Shown here: in pieces, positions 16,901 through 25,616 of the stretch
How positions within the stretch are numbered: position 1 is the first letter of the stretch
Layout: every line of letters begins with the position of its first letter
Source of the DNA: JBBRXJ01 sp038248505
GTDB taxonomy: Bacteria; Bacteroidota; Bacteroidia; Bacteroidales; JBBRXJ01
Direction of reading: 5' to 3'
NCBI GenBank assembly: GCA_038248505.1
Contig: JBBRXJ010000013.1
Coordinates: forward strand, 1 to 46,348
Length of the DNA: 46,348 bases
The notes under the pieces: model-generated
Database searches by the model: none
Told to the model about the DNA's origin: nothing
Seen by the model: the letters and a program-made list of their open reading frames with translations, nothing else
Translations under genes and position numbers: made by a program

Positions 16901-18961
16901 ACCAGCTAAACTAGTAGCCCATGCATTTATACCAGAATAGGTGCTGTTAATTGTAATACCACTTGGTTGGCCAAATGACCATGTTGACCCAGTGTTTTCA
17001 ATAGTCTTATTGACTAGCCAAAAATGCAAATCGGTTTCGAAGTTCTGTGTATATGGTAAATTGTATGTAGGAATAATATATAGATGTTTTTTATTTGTAT
17101 CATTCTTTTTATACTCATCTGTTGAGAGTAAGGTATTGATAATTGCAGTACTGAATATGCCAGGCATACTTAAATCAATACGTTTCTTAAAGGTGAATAC
17201 TACGCTGTCTTCTGAAGCAATACTTCCAAGAATTGTATCTGTTGCGCTAAATATTGTACCTCTTCCATCATTAAAGTAATATTTTATTGGAATAAGGCTG
17301 GGTGATGGAAATGCGCCGAAATTTTTTACAACTACTGTAACTGGTTCTGAATTTGTAAAGCCAGTACCACTTTGCGGACTTATACGGCGTGCTATCCCAA
17401 CATCCGTTGTAATAAAATCGCCAGTTAAAATTACATCATCAATATTCCATCCGCTATAATTATCAGACAAGCTTGATGGTCCAACTGAAAATCGAATTTT
17501 AAGATTTGTACTGCGGTTTGCATAGCGGGAAATATCATTTGAGAAAAAGCTCCATTTTATTTCCGTAAGAAAAGATTTACTTTTGAATATCTCATGCCAG
17601 GTTGTACCCCCATCTGCACTAACATCAATAAATGCACGATCAAATAAGTCCATATTCAACCATCGTTGGTAGCTTAATTTGATATCTTTAAAATATTTAC
17701 AATTTATGGATGGTGAAATAGCATGAAACTGTCTATCTGAAATGGCTGTTTCGTAATTTCCAATTTTGCTTCCCAATCCAGTAAGATCTGTTCCAATTAT
17801 TGTATCTCCACTATAGGCCAAAGTTGGATCTGGATTTCCTCCTTCATTTCCCCCAAGGCCAAGTGGCTTACTCCGCTGAAATTCGCCTCCGAAACTCCAT
17901 CCCTTATTGGTTTCAAAATTATCTGAAAAAATCGTTTCATATACAATTCTACTCCCGTTTGGTGATATGTTCTTACTTGGGTAAAGTGTGTCTTTAATAT
18001 TCATAGCATTCGATTCAATCATTGCATCAATAATGTGTTCATGAACTGCACTTGAACTTAAATCGAATGTGATCCATATACTAGATTTGCCAGTAGGTAA
18101 TAAGAAATTTAATCCATTAAAAATTGCTTTGCCTCCTATAAAAGAAACCCCACTTCCTATTTGCATATTGGTTTTAAAAATACTGTCTTCTGTGTAGTAT
18201 AATTTTACTCCTGAAGCTAAAATATCGCCATCGCTAGTGTTTAATGATTTTACAATTAGCGATTTAAGAGGTGCGTCGCCTGTGTTTCCAAAGATATTTA
18301 AATCTATACGCAGTATTGGTGCGTTACGCATACCCGATGACACGAAATTGGTTGATGCTTGAAATACGGTATCTGAAAATACTCTTCGATTTTTGATCTC
18401 AGTTTCATAAATGAGGGCGTTATCAATACAGACTCCATGTGCATACCCTGTTTCACCTTGAAATGAGATGTACGTGCTGCTACTGGTTAGGCTATCTGGT
18501 ATCTGAACAACCCTTTGTATCCAAGTAGGTTGTGGATCATTATAGTCTTTTAAAAGTCGCCATTGTGAAGTGATGTTTTTTCTGCAATATATTGATAGCT
18601 TATCCCAATAATCTGTATTGTTATAATTCCATACCATCATGGCATGCCAAAAAGAAAGTACTGGTTTAATTTTATTTGAAAGATTTATGGGTGGCGATAC
18701 TAGCTTAGTGGCTTCATTTTCATAGTTTTCATAAAAGAAAAATGCATTTTTACTTCCAAAGGCTGCGGCAGAGGGAAAGCCATTATGACCACCACTTTTT
18801 GTAATCCATTCAACAATAATTCCACCAGGGTCTCCTTTAATTTTTACTTGAGACCAACCAGCTGGAATAGAGGAGCCTTCAAAATCTGCACCTAGTAATG
18901 TGTCTTGTGAAAATACAAAATGTGTGCATTGAAGAAAAAATAGAAGTATGATATATCGCAT
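13985..18961 (-). CDS. Giant secreted multidomain protein with T9SS type-A sorting domain
   Basis: A 1659-residue protein, probably exported by the type IX system and attached to or released from the surface. It begins with a signal peptide (MRYIILLFFLQCTHFVFSQ), which fixes the start at 18961; the frame is open 17 codons further but those would precede the signal. Domains in order: a MAM/cleaved-adhesin-like jelly roll (DFEGSSIPAGWSQV), a BNR-associated-N-like segment (GDAPLKSLIVKSLNTSDG), two more jelly rolls (NFETNKGWSFGGEF; NFETDLHFWLVNK) alternating with about five CARDB-like repeats (DVGIARRISP, DIGVDSIESP, DAGVTAVIAP, DIGVTRISSP, DLAVTSISP), Ig-like inserts ending in YSVTV, and a C-terminal type-A signal (LYPNPSKEYVVIEIEA ending KILKLIVRK). 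No protease or hydrolase catalytic motif is seen, so adhesion or matrix binding is most likely. It is divergent from the PKD protein, sharing an 81-87 bp promoter region. Confidence 0.9.
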   Translation of the reverse strand: MRYIILLFFLQCTHFVFSQDTLLGADFEGSSIPAGWSQVKIKGDPGGIIVEWITKSGGHNGFPSAAAFGSKNAFFFYENYENEATKLVSPPINLSNKIKPVLSFWHAMMVWNYNNTDYWDKLSIYCRKNITSQWRLLKDYNDPQPTWIQRVVQIPDSLTSSSTYISFQGETGYAHGVCIDNALIYETEIKNRRVFSDTVFQASTNFVSSGMRNAPILRIDLNIFGNTGDAPLKSLIVKSLNTSDGDILASGVKLYYTEDSIFKTNMQIGSGVSFIGGKAIFNGLNFLLPTGKSSIWITFDLSSSAVHEHIIDAMIESNAMNIKDTLYPSKNISPNGSRIVYETIFSDNFETNKGWSFGGEFQRSKPLGLGGNEGGNPDPTLAYSGDTIIGTDLTGLGSKIGNYETAISDRQFHAISPSINCKYFKDIKLSYQRWLNMDLFDRAFIDVSADGGTTWHEIFKSKSFLTEIKWSFFSNDISRYANRSTNLKIRFSVGPSSLSDNYSGWNIDDVILTGDFITTDVGIARRISPQSGTGFTNSEPVTVVVKNFGAFPSPSLIPIKYYFNDGRGTIFSATDTILGSIASEDSVVFTFKKRIDLSMPGIFSTAIINTLLSTDEYKKNDTNKKHLYIIPTYNLPYTQNFETDLHFWLVNKTIENTGSTWSFGQPSGITINSTYSGINAWATSLAGPYKTNDSSFVYSPSFNFTTASNPIFEFKNWTDCQSYADGVNIQYTINNGVSWKTINRHTYPFIWNWYANDSLTGTNQPGWTGTASGWSTTRQFLPPDVVGKIVTFRVYFKSDTLQTDNEGFAFDDVRVLDCPHDIGVDSIESPDHACTLSKTEKPIIRVHNFGKRDMRIGDTIIIGFILNGASAVRDTQILSSPLAMGASIPVTFKKAINMFNRGIYSMKAFTALPSDMNIYSDTPYNNDSASKVIAVNKPYFTLGADRATVKPDTIVFNAYAGTGHTYAWSTGKTTSSITNLVEGTYSVTVTNNIPCQTSDTVILIRLIADAGVTAVIAPVSACLLSVAEPIRVRITNFGDDTIHTNHPIDVYYQIDGKTPHKETAFAPRTLKQDSSFIYTFGQTADFSAIRSYTITSYTKYLDDSLLYNDTNKVNITVHGLPAFNLFPDDTTHPSTRFKLNAMLNNRNSNLASFKWSDNSSDSTLLVQYPGGTFFVTATDIYGCSTSDSAIIFMQVPDIGVTRISSPNSHCGTIASANIVVTISNIGTDIINPGISIPVSWKVNGGNATTNTFQSLDTFRIGDTLVHTFTNPIDLSIAGSYYISCYTAMSQDSARFNDTILKSVYIYSQPIVNLGKDTIVVATSYVLHAGNGFASYLWHDSTQANTFTCDASNARKPLKAKVDVIDIYGCPASDSLIVRLKYEDLAVTSISPDTVCGFDNKQSLSVNLLNLGTDTIYRSILDINYQVGSGDFFTETFQVQEQLAPDSTYVYNLISNPGIKTGNTYSMQIYIDFSNDDVSSNDILNTNIYVRGRPVINWGVPVSGDTLRQTLPYDLIVPDAFTTYPSYQWNNGSTNKRITVLKKGWYSVTVVDNKGCMNDDSLFIINTIGVSETMADGSKISLYPNPSKEYVVIEIEATQPDRFTLELYNAKSQIILQQQTDILGNDRKILDLSSYTSGLYYIKVSNKKGYKILKLIVRK

Positions 18962-18981
18962 AATTGATGTTTTTCTTATCG

Positions 18982-19012
18982 TAAAGTTACGATTTATTAC
19001 ACATATAACCAA
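18982..19012 (-). promoter_or_regulatory. Predicted promoter of giant T9SS type-A gene
   Basis: On the minus strand TTGG (19009-19012), a 19-nt spacer, then TAACTTTA (18982-18989) resemble the Bacteroidota -33 TTG and -7 TAnnTTTG elements (last base of the -7 differs). The -7 box is 20 nt before the ATG at 18961. It overlaps the space used by the promoter of the divergent PKD gene. Confidence 0.45.
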
Positions 19013-19020
19013 TTTTTTTA

Positions 19021-19028
19021 TAAATTTG
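19021..19028 (+). promoter_or_regulatory. Predicted -7 element of PKD/CHU_C gene
   Basis: TAAATTTG is a perfect -7 consensus, 14 nt before ATG 19043 and 20 nt before ATG 19049. The -33 region is only weakly TTG-like. It lies back to back with the promoter of the divergent type-A gene, so one regulator could affect both. Confidence 0.4.
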
Positions 19029-19048
19029 TATATAATGACTGAATGATT

Positions 19049-22000
19049 ATGAAGAAAATAACCATACTGTTCTTTTTTATTGGATTTTTAGGCCAGATAC
19101 CTCTTTTTAGTCAAACGGATAAAGAGTTTTGGTTTGCGGCTCCTAAAATGACTATTAGTCATAATGGGGGGCAAATTGATTCAATATGGATGGTTTTCAC
19201 AACAAAAACCCTACCTGCAACCATTACTATTGAAATGCCAGTGGAACTAGCCTTTGTTCCAATTACATTTACATTGCCCGCAAATACTGCATATAAGTTA
19301 AGTTTGAATGCTCAAAGACCTCTAATTTGCAAGCAATATGGTAATTATGAGGGGGTGCTTGGTAAAAATAATAATGGGATACATATAAAATCAAGTTCTT
19401 TGATTACTTGTTACTATGAAAATGGAAATTCAAATAACTGCGACATCTTTGCTTTAAAAGGTCGTAATTCATTAGGGAGTGAGTTTTATACAAGTTTTCA
19501 AACAACATATTACAATATGACTGATGATGCTTGGACAGAGCAAGCTACAAACGGTTTTATCGTAGTTGCAACTGAAGATAATACCCAGGTTACCATTAAT
19601 TCCCCTATAGCAATTTATGGCCATCCTGCGGGGCTTCCGTTTACTATTAATTTAGATAGAGGCGAGGTGTATCAGGCCGTACCTGAAATTACAACAGTTC
19701 CGCCTAACGGTAGCAAAACCCCTGATTGGTCAGGACGTGCAGGGGTAGATCATACAGGTGGAGCGTATGTTACAACAAATGGAAAGGCCGTTGCTATTAC
19801 GCTATTTGATGATTCAATGAAGTCAATAGTTGATGGATGTTATGATTTAGCCGGGGATCAAACAATTCCTACAACTATAATCGGTACTGAATATATTGCT
19901 ATGCGTGGTCAATTATCGAGATCAGGTGCAGCCGTTAAAGTTCGTTCCGAATATCAAACTGCTGGAATGAATCAGTATGATACAATTCAAGAACGAATAT
20001 ATATTTTAGGAACCTCAAATGGCGATAGTGTTTTTATTAATGGAGTGTTTTACAGTAAAATTAATAAGAGCCAAACAATAGTTTATAAGATTCCCAATTC
20101 TATACCATTTGTACATATTAGAACAAAGCAAAAATCATATGTTTATCAAATTACTGGTTTTGGTTGCGAAATGGGAGGGGCTATCTTGCCTCCAACAAAT
20201 AAATGCACCGGCTCTCTTGATGTAGGATTTTCTCGTTCTTCTACTGATGGTTTCTTTTTAAATATTATGGTACGGCGTGGTGGTGAGGCTGGCTTTCTGT
20301 TAAATGGAGTGGCTACTGCTTTAATTCCTGCGGCTGCTTTTTCAACTGTACCAGGAGATACGAATTGGAGTGTTGCACGTTTAGGTCCATTTAATACTGT
20401 TCAGATTCCTTTAAATACAGCGCAATTACTATCAAATAGTATTGATATTTTTCATCTGGGTGTAATTAATGGCGGAAAAAGTACTGGTACTCGTTTTGGT
20501 TATTTCTCGGATTATAATGAATTTAAATTAACGGCATTTAATACATCAACAGGAACACGAAATTATCGTGGTTGCAAGGGCGATGCTTTGCAATTAGTTA
20601 TTAATGGAGGGAATGATATTACATGGTCACCTGCAAAATACCTTTCTGATCCGTATAGTGCAACACCTGAGGCTAAACCAATGGAAACAATGAGATATGT
20701 TGTTTCAGCCGGTTATTGGTGTGATATACATGATTCTACAAGTATTACTGTTGAGATATCTAATCCAGTTGAAGCCAACTTCACCGTCAGTAAAGTCATT
20801 GCCTGTGCCCCTGTTAAAATTGACTTTTTTGAGTATAGCCAAAGTGCTAAATTACGCTATTGGGACTTTGGATTTGGCGAAGATACCGTTTGGACAGCAC
20901 CTGATAGCATTACCCTAAATAAAACGTTTATACGAACATATAATAATACAGGTACTACCGCTATTCATAATAACATACGTTTAATCGTACTTAATAAGGA
21001 TGAGATGTGTCCTGATACCATAATGCGTAGTGTCACTATTTATCCTCAAATAAATGCAGGCTTGTCTTTGGTCGATTCTGTAGGATGTCAACCTTTCTCG
21101 GTAGTTTTAACAAATACATCAACAGGGAATACCAAAGATTATGATTGGCAATTTGGCGATGGTGGCGGAACAAATGCGTTTTCGCCCTCAAATACCTATT
21201 TTAATTTTGGCAATATTGATACTACGTATAGAGCAAGATTGATTGCAACATCTCATTTTTATTGCCGCGATACGGTGTATAAAAAAATTATTGTGCATCC
21301 ATATATTGATGTGAAGTTTATGGTTGATACCGTTATTATGTGTGCCCCAACTACCATAACCTTCAAAAATCAATCCTATGGTGTCGATAATTTTATACTT
21401 AATTTAGGGGATGGAACTATTGTAAATCCAGCATCTTCTTTTACATCTATAAAACATACCTATGTTAATACGGGTATTAAGCCAGATACGCTATGGGTTA
21501 AATTAATTGGAACGAATAATGAAGGATGTTCTGATACCATGAGTCAAAAAATCATTGTATATCCAACGACCATTGCTTCCTTTATTTCCTCTCAGCATAC
21601 GGGCTGCGATTCTTTGAATATCGCATACACCAACCTTTCTTCAGGTTATAATTTGGAGCATAATTGGAATTTTGGCGATAATACTTTTTCAAATGCTATT
21701 AATCCTACACATCTATATACTAATAAAACAAACGATTCTATAAATAGAACAATTACTCTTATTGTTATTGCAAATAGTTTCTGTCGCGATACATTAAAAG
21801 ATACCATCACAATTTATCCATTTATTAAAGCTGATTTTACTATTGATGCCGCTTATGGGTGTACACCATTTAATGGACGAATCACTAATAGTTCAATTGG
21901 GGTAGATAACTTTGCATGGTATTTTGGTGATGGCATAACGAGTAATACCTCGGCTACTCAAATTCCACATATATATTATAATGCTACCTATACCGGAAAT

Positions 22001-24442
22001 CTCGTTTATGATATTCGATTAATTGCGTCAAACAAATTTGGATGTACGGATTCTATTAAGAGAAGCATAACAGTTTACCCTTCTATAAAAGCTGATTTTA
22101 ACGTGGATACCACCGCATCATGTGATCCGGCAATATTTAACTTTACCAATGCATCTTTAGGTGCAGCAAGTTATTTGTGGACTTTTGGCGACGTGGCAAC
22201 GTCTTCAAGCGCTACTATTCAGCATACATACCCACGAAATAATTTGAGCAGCGTAAAAAAGTATAATGTAAATCTTAAAGTTGTTTCATCAAACAATGCC
22301 TGTTCTGATAACAAACAAATCACCTTAAAAGTGTATCCTTTTGTTAAGTCCGAATTCTCAAAAGCAGCTTATGGAGGTTGTCATCCATTTAAAAATACCT
22401 TTTACAATTCTTCTATTGGTGATTCTAATATATATACCTGGTCTATTGATGGTGTTAATCAAAATACATCGGAGTATTATACAAAGAATCCCTTAAACTA
22501 TACATTTAACAATGCTTCTGGTAGTGCCTCTGTAAAATATATTATAGGTCTAAAAGCGTTTACAAAAGCGGGATCTTGCATTGCTAATTTTTATGACACC
22601 ATTGAAGTGTATCCAAATGTAGTAGCTAATGTAACAGAAAGTGACAATAAAGGTTGCCACCCACATGATGTAATGTTTACTAATACATCCGTTAATGCGA
22701 CAAAAAGTTATTGGGAATTTGGTGACAAAGCAACTTCAACAACTACCTCACCAAGTCATACGTATAAAAACTTTTCACCACGCGACTCTATTTTTATTTA
22801 TAAGTTAATTGCATCATCAAATAATTGTGCTGATACCATTAGTGATTCTATTACAGTATACACAAAACCCAAAGCTACATTTGAGGTGAATACATTTTCT
22901 GGTTGTGCTCCATTAGCAGTGAGTTTTGATCGTAGCGCTGCTGTTGGTTCTTATTTTTATTATCGTTTTGGTGATGGATATGTTGATTCAACTGGAACTG
23001 CTATTTTAACTCATAATTATATTAATGTAACGGGAGTAAATAAATTGACTTTAGTTTCATTGGTAACAAAGGGAAGTACACGCGAATGTAGTGATTCAGC
23101 CACGCGACAACTTACTGTTTTTTCAGAAGTAAATGCAGCGTTCTCAACCCCTGTTATTGCTAGTTGTAGTCCTTTCAATGTAAGTTTTACAAACAAAAGT
23201 AAATATGCTACTGTATATAACTGGAATTTTGGTGATGGAATAACATCTACAGAGTTTCAGCCAAATAAGGCATTTACTAATTCAAAACAAGATAATGACA
23301 GCTTCTTGGTTATATTAAAAGTTAATTCGAGCTATGGTTGTATGAATGATACTTCTATTTTTATTAAGGTATATCCTTCACCAAATGCTGCGTTTTCTGT
23401 AGTTCCTGAATTACAATATTTCCCTAATACCACTGTTACTTTAAACTTAGACATGATGGGTAATAATCCAAATTGGAATTATTTATGGGATTTTAATGAC
23501 GGAAATACCTCTAACGTTCGCCTTGCTGGAACTCATGTATATACTACATGGGGAAAATATCGAATTAAATTAAAAATTGATAACACTGTATGTATTGATA
23601 CTACAAGCCGCTTAACAGTTATTGAACCGCCAATTCCTATTCCATCATTTACGGTAACTGAGGATGGTTGTGTGCCACTTGAAACACAGTTTACTAATAC
23701 CTCTCAATATTTTACTTCCTCTAAATGGGAATTTGACGATGGAAGCACATCAACCGAAACGAATCCAAAGCATACTTTTATTGAAGATGGGTTTTATGAT
23801 GTTAAATTAACCGTAAGTGGAGATGGGGGTAATAAGAGTGTTTATCACAGAGTAGAGGCTTATCGTTTACCTATTGTAAAGTTTTCAGTTGATGCGAAAA
23901 CAGACACTGTATTCTTACCTGATGCAAAAATTATTTGTTATAATAAATCGCAATATGCCGAGAAGTATCTTTGGGAATTTGGTGATGGTAGCACTTCAGA
24001 TGATAAAAACCCTTATCATGTATATGGACCTCCACCAGAGATGTGGTATACAATAAGACTTTCTGCTTGGAGTGATCATGATTGTCTTGCACAAGATTCA
24101 ATAGTTAATGGCGTATATGTTCAAGGAGCAGGTTTCTTGAAATATCCTAATGTATTTTTCCCAAGTACAAGCGGATCCTCAGGTGGTGATGTACGCAATC
24201 TTGATCCGCAAGACAATTCTGTTTTTAGACCATTTACGGATGGAGTTGTTGAATACCAACTTCAAATATTTAACCGTTGGGGCGAATTGATTTACAAGGG
24301 AGATGATATAAATTTCGGTTGGGATGGATATTACAAGGAGAACTTGGTACAACAAGGTGTATATATTTATCGTGTAACCGGAAAGTACTCAACAGGTGAT
24401 GCTTTTATTAAAATGGGTGATGTAACCTTGATAATAAGATAG
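19049..24442 (+). CDS. Giant PKD-repeat surface protein with IgGFc-binding-like head and CHU_C (T9SS type-B) end
   Basis: About 1797 residues. Signal peptide MKKITILFFFIGFLGQIPLFSQ; an ATG two codons earlier (19043) is also possible. Residues about 24-410 resemble the IgGFc-binding N-terminal domain (KEFWFAAP, ITCYYENGNSNNCDIFALKG, GFIVVATEDNTQVTI). From about 570 to 1690 there are 13 PKD-like repeats of 80-100 residues, most with a GC.P cysteine near the start and a FGDG-type turn (WDFGFG, WQFGDGG, WNFGDN, WYFGDG and so on). The last about 100 residues form a gliding-motility/CHU_C domain (LKYPNVFFP, QLQIFNRWGELIYKG, GWDGYY, QGVYIYRV), the type-B signal for T9SS export. The PorP/SprF gene follows within 74 bp, as SprF follows SprB in Flavobacterium, which supports a role as a cell-surface adhesin or gliding filament. 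I see no enzymatic domain. Confidence 0.93.
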   Translation: MKKITILFFFIGFLGQIPLFSQTDKEFWFAAPKMTISHNGGQIDSIWMVFTTKTLPATITIEMPVELAFVPITFTLPANTAYKLSLNAQRPLICKQYGNYEGVLGKNNNGIHIKSSSLITCYYENGNSNNCDIFALKGRNSLGSEFYTSFQTTYYNMTDDAWTEQATNGFIVVATEDNTQVTINSPIAIYGHPAGLPFTINLDRGEVYQAVPEITTVPPNGSKTPDWSGRAGVDHTGGAYVTTNGKAVAITLFDDSMKSIVDGCYDLAGDQTIPTTIIGTEYIAMRGQLSRSGAAVKVRSEYQTAGMNQYDTIQERIYILGTSNGDSVFINGVFYSKINKSQTIVYKIPNSIPFVHIRTKQKSYVYQITGFGCEMGGAILPPTNKCTGSLDVGFSRSSTDGFFLNIMVRRGGEAGFLLNGVATALIPAAAFSTVPGDTNWSVARLGPFNTVQIPLNTAQLLSNSIDIFHLGVINGGKSTGTRFGYFSDYNEFKLTAFNTSTGTRNYRGCKGDALQLVINGGNDITWSPAKYLSDPYSATPEAKPMETMRYVVSAGYWCDIHDSTSITVEISNPVEANFTVSKVIACAPVKIDFFEYSQSAKLRYWDFGFGEDTVWTAPDSITLNKTFIRTYNNTGTTAIHNNIRLIVLNKDEMCPDTIMRSVTIYPQINAGLSLVDSVGCQPFSVVLTNTSTGNTKDYDWQFGDGGGTNAFSPSNTYFNFGNIDTTYRARLIATSHFYCRDTVYKKIIVHPYIDVKFMVDTVIMCAPTTITFKNQSYGVDNFILNLGDGTIVNPASSFTSIKHTYVNTGIKPDTLWVKLIGTNNEGCSDTMSQKIIVYPTTIASFISSQHTGCDSLNIAYTNLSSGYNLEHNWNFGDNTFSNAINPTHLYTNKTNDSINRTITLIVIANSFCRDTLKDTITIYPFIKADFTIDAAYGCTPFNGRITNSSIGVDNFAWYFGDGITSNTSATQIPHIYYNATYTGNLVYDIRLIASNKFGCTDSIKRSITVYPSIKADFNVDTTASCDPAIFNFTNASLGAASYLWTFGDVATSSSATIQHTYPRNNLSSVKKYNVNLKVVSSNNACSDNKQITLKVYPFVKSEFSKAAYGGCHPFKNTFYNSSIGDSNIYTWSIDGVNQNTSEYYTKNPLNYTFNNASGSASVKYIIGLKAFTKAGSCIANFYDTIEVYPNVVANVTESDNKGCHPHDVMFTNTSVNATKSYWEFGDKATSTTTSPSHTYKNFSPRDSIFIYKLIASSNNCADTISDSITVYTKPKATFEVNTFSGCAPLAVSFDRSAAVGSYFYYRFGDGYVDSTGTAILTHNYINVTGVNKLTLVSLVTKGSTRECSDSATRQLTVFSEVNAAFSTPVIASCSPFNVSFTNKSKYATVYNWNFGDGITSTEFQPNKAFTNSKQDNDSFLVILKVNSSYGCMNDTSIFIKVYPSPNAAFSVVPELQYFPNTTVTLNLDMMGNNPNWNYLWDFNDGNTSNVRLAGTHVYTTWGKYRIKLKIDNTVCIDTTSRLTVIEPPIPIPSFTVTEDGCVPLETQFTNTSQYFTSSKWEFDDGSTSTETNPKHTFIEDGFYDVKLTVSGDGGNKSVYHRVEAYRLPIVKFSVDAKTDTVFLPDAKIICYNKSQYAEKYLWEFGDGSTSDDKNPYHVYGPPPEMWYTIRLSAWSDHDCLAQDSIVNGVYVQGAGFLKYPNVFFPSTSGSSGGDVRNLDPQDNSVFRPFTDGVVEYQLQIFNRWGELIYKGDDINFGWDGYYKENLVQQGVYIYRVTGKYSTGDAFIKMGDVTLIIR

Positions 24443-24447
24443 AACGT

Positions 24448-24465
24448 ATCAGCATGTGTGCTGAT
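24448..24465 (+). promoter_or_regulatory. Small hairpin between PKD gene and porP/sprF
   Basis: ATCAGCA-TGTG-TGCTGAT forms a perfect 7-bp stem with a 4-nt loop just after the stop codon of the PKD gene. No T tract follows, so it is not a standard terminator. It may stabilise or separate the two cistrons' mRNAs, or may be chance. Confidence 0.3.
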
Positions 24466-24516
24466 TAATGAAAAACGAATTGCTGATTGTACAGCTAAAA
24501 TTGATAAAGGTTTATA

Positions 24517-25524
24517 ATGCGCAGACTCGGATATTTTTTTTTATTTCTTATTATGTCGCTTCCAATGGAATTGGTTGCGCAAGATGTTGCGTTTAGTCAG
24601 TTTTATGCAAATCCATTATATTTAGCTCCTTCTTTTGCTGGTGCTTCAAGGCATGGCGATAGACTCATTATTAATTACCGTGATCAGTGGCCTGTTGTTC
24701 CTCATGCATTTCGTACTTATGGGGTTTCTTATGATCATTATTTTTACAAAGCAAGAAGTGGTGTTGGTATTTATTTTATGCAAGATGTTGCGGGTAGTGC
24801 TTTTCTTCGAACAACAAATTTAGGATTTCAATATTCTTTTGATTTTAAGTTTTCTGATTTTTGGCACATGCGTCCTGGCGTTCATTTTTATTATATGCAA
24901 ACAGGGATTGATGTTTCAAAAATGGTTCCCTACGGTCAATTGGTTAATCCTGACGCAGGAAATAATTTAGCTCTTCCTGTTGAGAACATGAATAGCACAG
25001 TGGATTTTGCTACTTCTACTGTTGCCTATAACGAAAACTATTGGTTTGGGCTAAATGTCTCACACATTATGCGACCTAATATTTATTTTTATAATTTGAA
25101 TTATAATAAAGTTTTGCCTATTGGTCAGGTTTTAAAATATAGTTTATTCGGAGGCATGAAAGTACATCTTAAGAATAATCTGCTTAAATATGACAAAGAA
25201 AGTATGACACTTACGTTCCTTTATGAACAACAATATAATTATAAACAGTTAGCATTGGGTGCTTATTATCATAAAAATCCATTGGTTTATGGTTTGTGGT
25301 ATCGTGGTATACCATGGATTAAAGGGAATTCAGGCCATGATGCTTTAATCTTTCTTATAGGCTATCAGGTGAATGATAAGATTAGTCTTGGTTATAGTTA
25401 CGATTTTACGATCTCCAATCTCGGTCCAGCTTCAGGTGGTGCACATGAATTATCTCTCGTTTGGCATTTTGTCTTAAAGCAGAAACCCAAAAAGCCCACA
25501 GCATTACCCTGTCCTGAGTTTTAA
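24517..25524 (+). CDS. PorP/SprF family type IX secretion membrane protein
   Basis: Outer-membrane beta-barrel protein of 335 residues of the PorP/SprF family, which cooperates with T9SS and is thought to receive or anchor CHU_C (type-B) substrates. The signal peptide (MRRLGYFFLFLIMSLPMELVAQ) is followed by the family signature DVAFSQFYANPLYLAPSFAG and INYRDQWP, then SYDHYF and alternating barrel strands, ending in the HELSLVWHF-type last strand. It lies 74 nt downstream of the giant CHU_C gene and almost certainly works with it. The length is normal for the family. Confidence 0.95.
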   Translation: MRRLGYFFLFLIMSLPMELVAQDVAFSQFYANPLYLAPSFAGASRHGDRLIINYRDQWPVVPHAFRTYGVSYDHYFYKARSGVGIYFMQDVAGSAFLRTTNLGFQYSFDFKFSDFWHMRPGVHFYYMQTGIDVSKMVPYGQLVNPDAGNNLALPVENMNSTVDFATSTVAYNENYWFGLNVSHIMRPNIYFYNLNYNKVLPIGQVLKYSLFGGMKVHLKNNLLKYDKESMTLTFLYEQQYNYKQLALGAYYHKNPLVYGLWYRGIPWIKGNSGHDALIFLIGYQVNDKISLGYSYDFTISNLGPASGGAHELSLVWHFVLKQKPKKPTALPCPEF

Positions 25525-25590
25525 TCATTAGAATTGCACGTGTTTAATCGTATTTTTAAACATAAGCTAACAAGCAATTCTTTTATTTAC

Positions 25591-25598
25591 TAAATTTG
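25591..25598 (+). promoter_or_regulatory. Predicted -7 element of hybrid two-component gene
   Basis: TAAATTTG, a perfect -7 consensus, ends 18 nt before the ATG at 25617. Its last three bases are the TTG that would otherwise be read as an upstream start, so the ATG is the real start and the mRNA leader should be only about 10-15 nt. No clear -33 TTG is seen. Confidence 0.4.
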
Positions 25599-25616
25599 AT
25601 AGGATTGTTAGCTACT

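Noticed and set aside
18962..19012. Upstream extension of the giant type-A gene to 19012
   Set aside because: It runs through the predicted promoter and precedes the signal peptide that begins at 18961.
19049..24442. PKD repeat region as a DNA-level tandem repeat or CRISPR-like array
   Set aside because: The periodicity exists only at protein level; the DNA units have diverged and vary in length.
24448..24465. Hairpin after the PKD gene as a rho-independent terminator
   Set aside because: The stem is only 7 bp, not GC-rich, and no T tract follows; porP/sprF probably needs read-through from the PKD gene.
25596..25616. TTG start of the hybrid two-component gene at 25596
   Set aside because: The TTG is the end of a perfect TAAATTTG -7 box and would lie upstream of the predicted transcription start; ATG 25617 begins a normal signal peptide.
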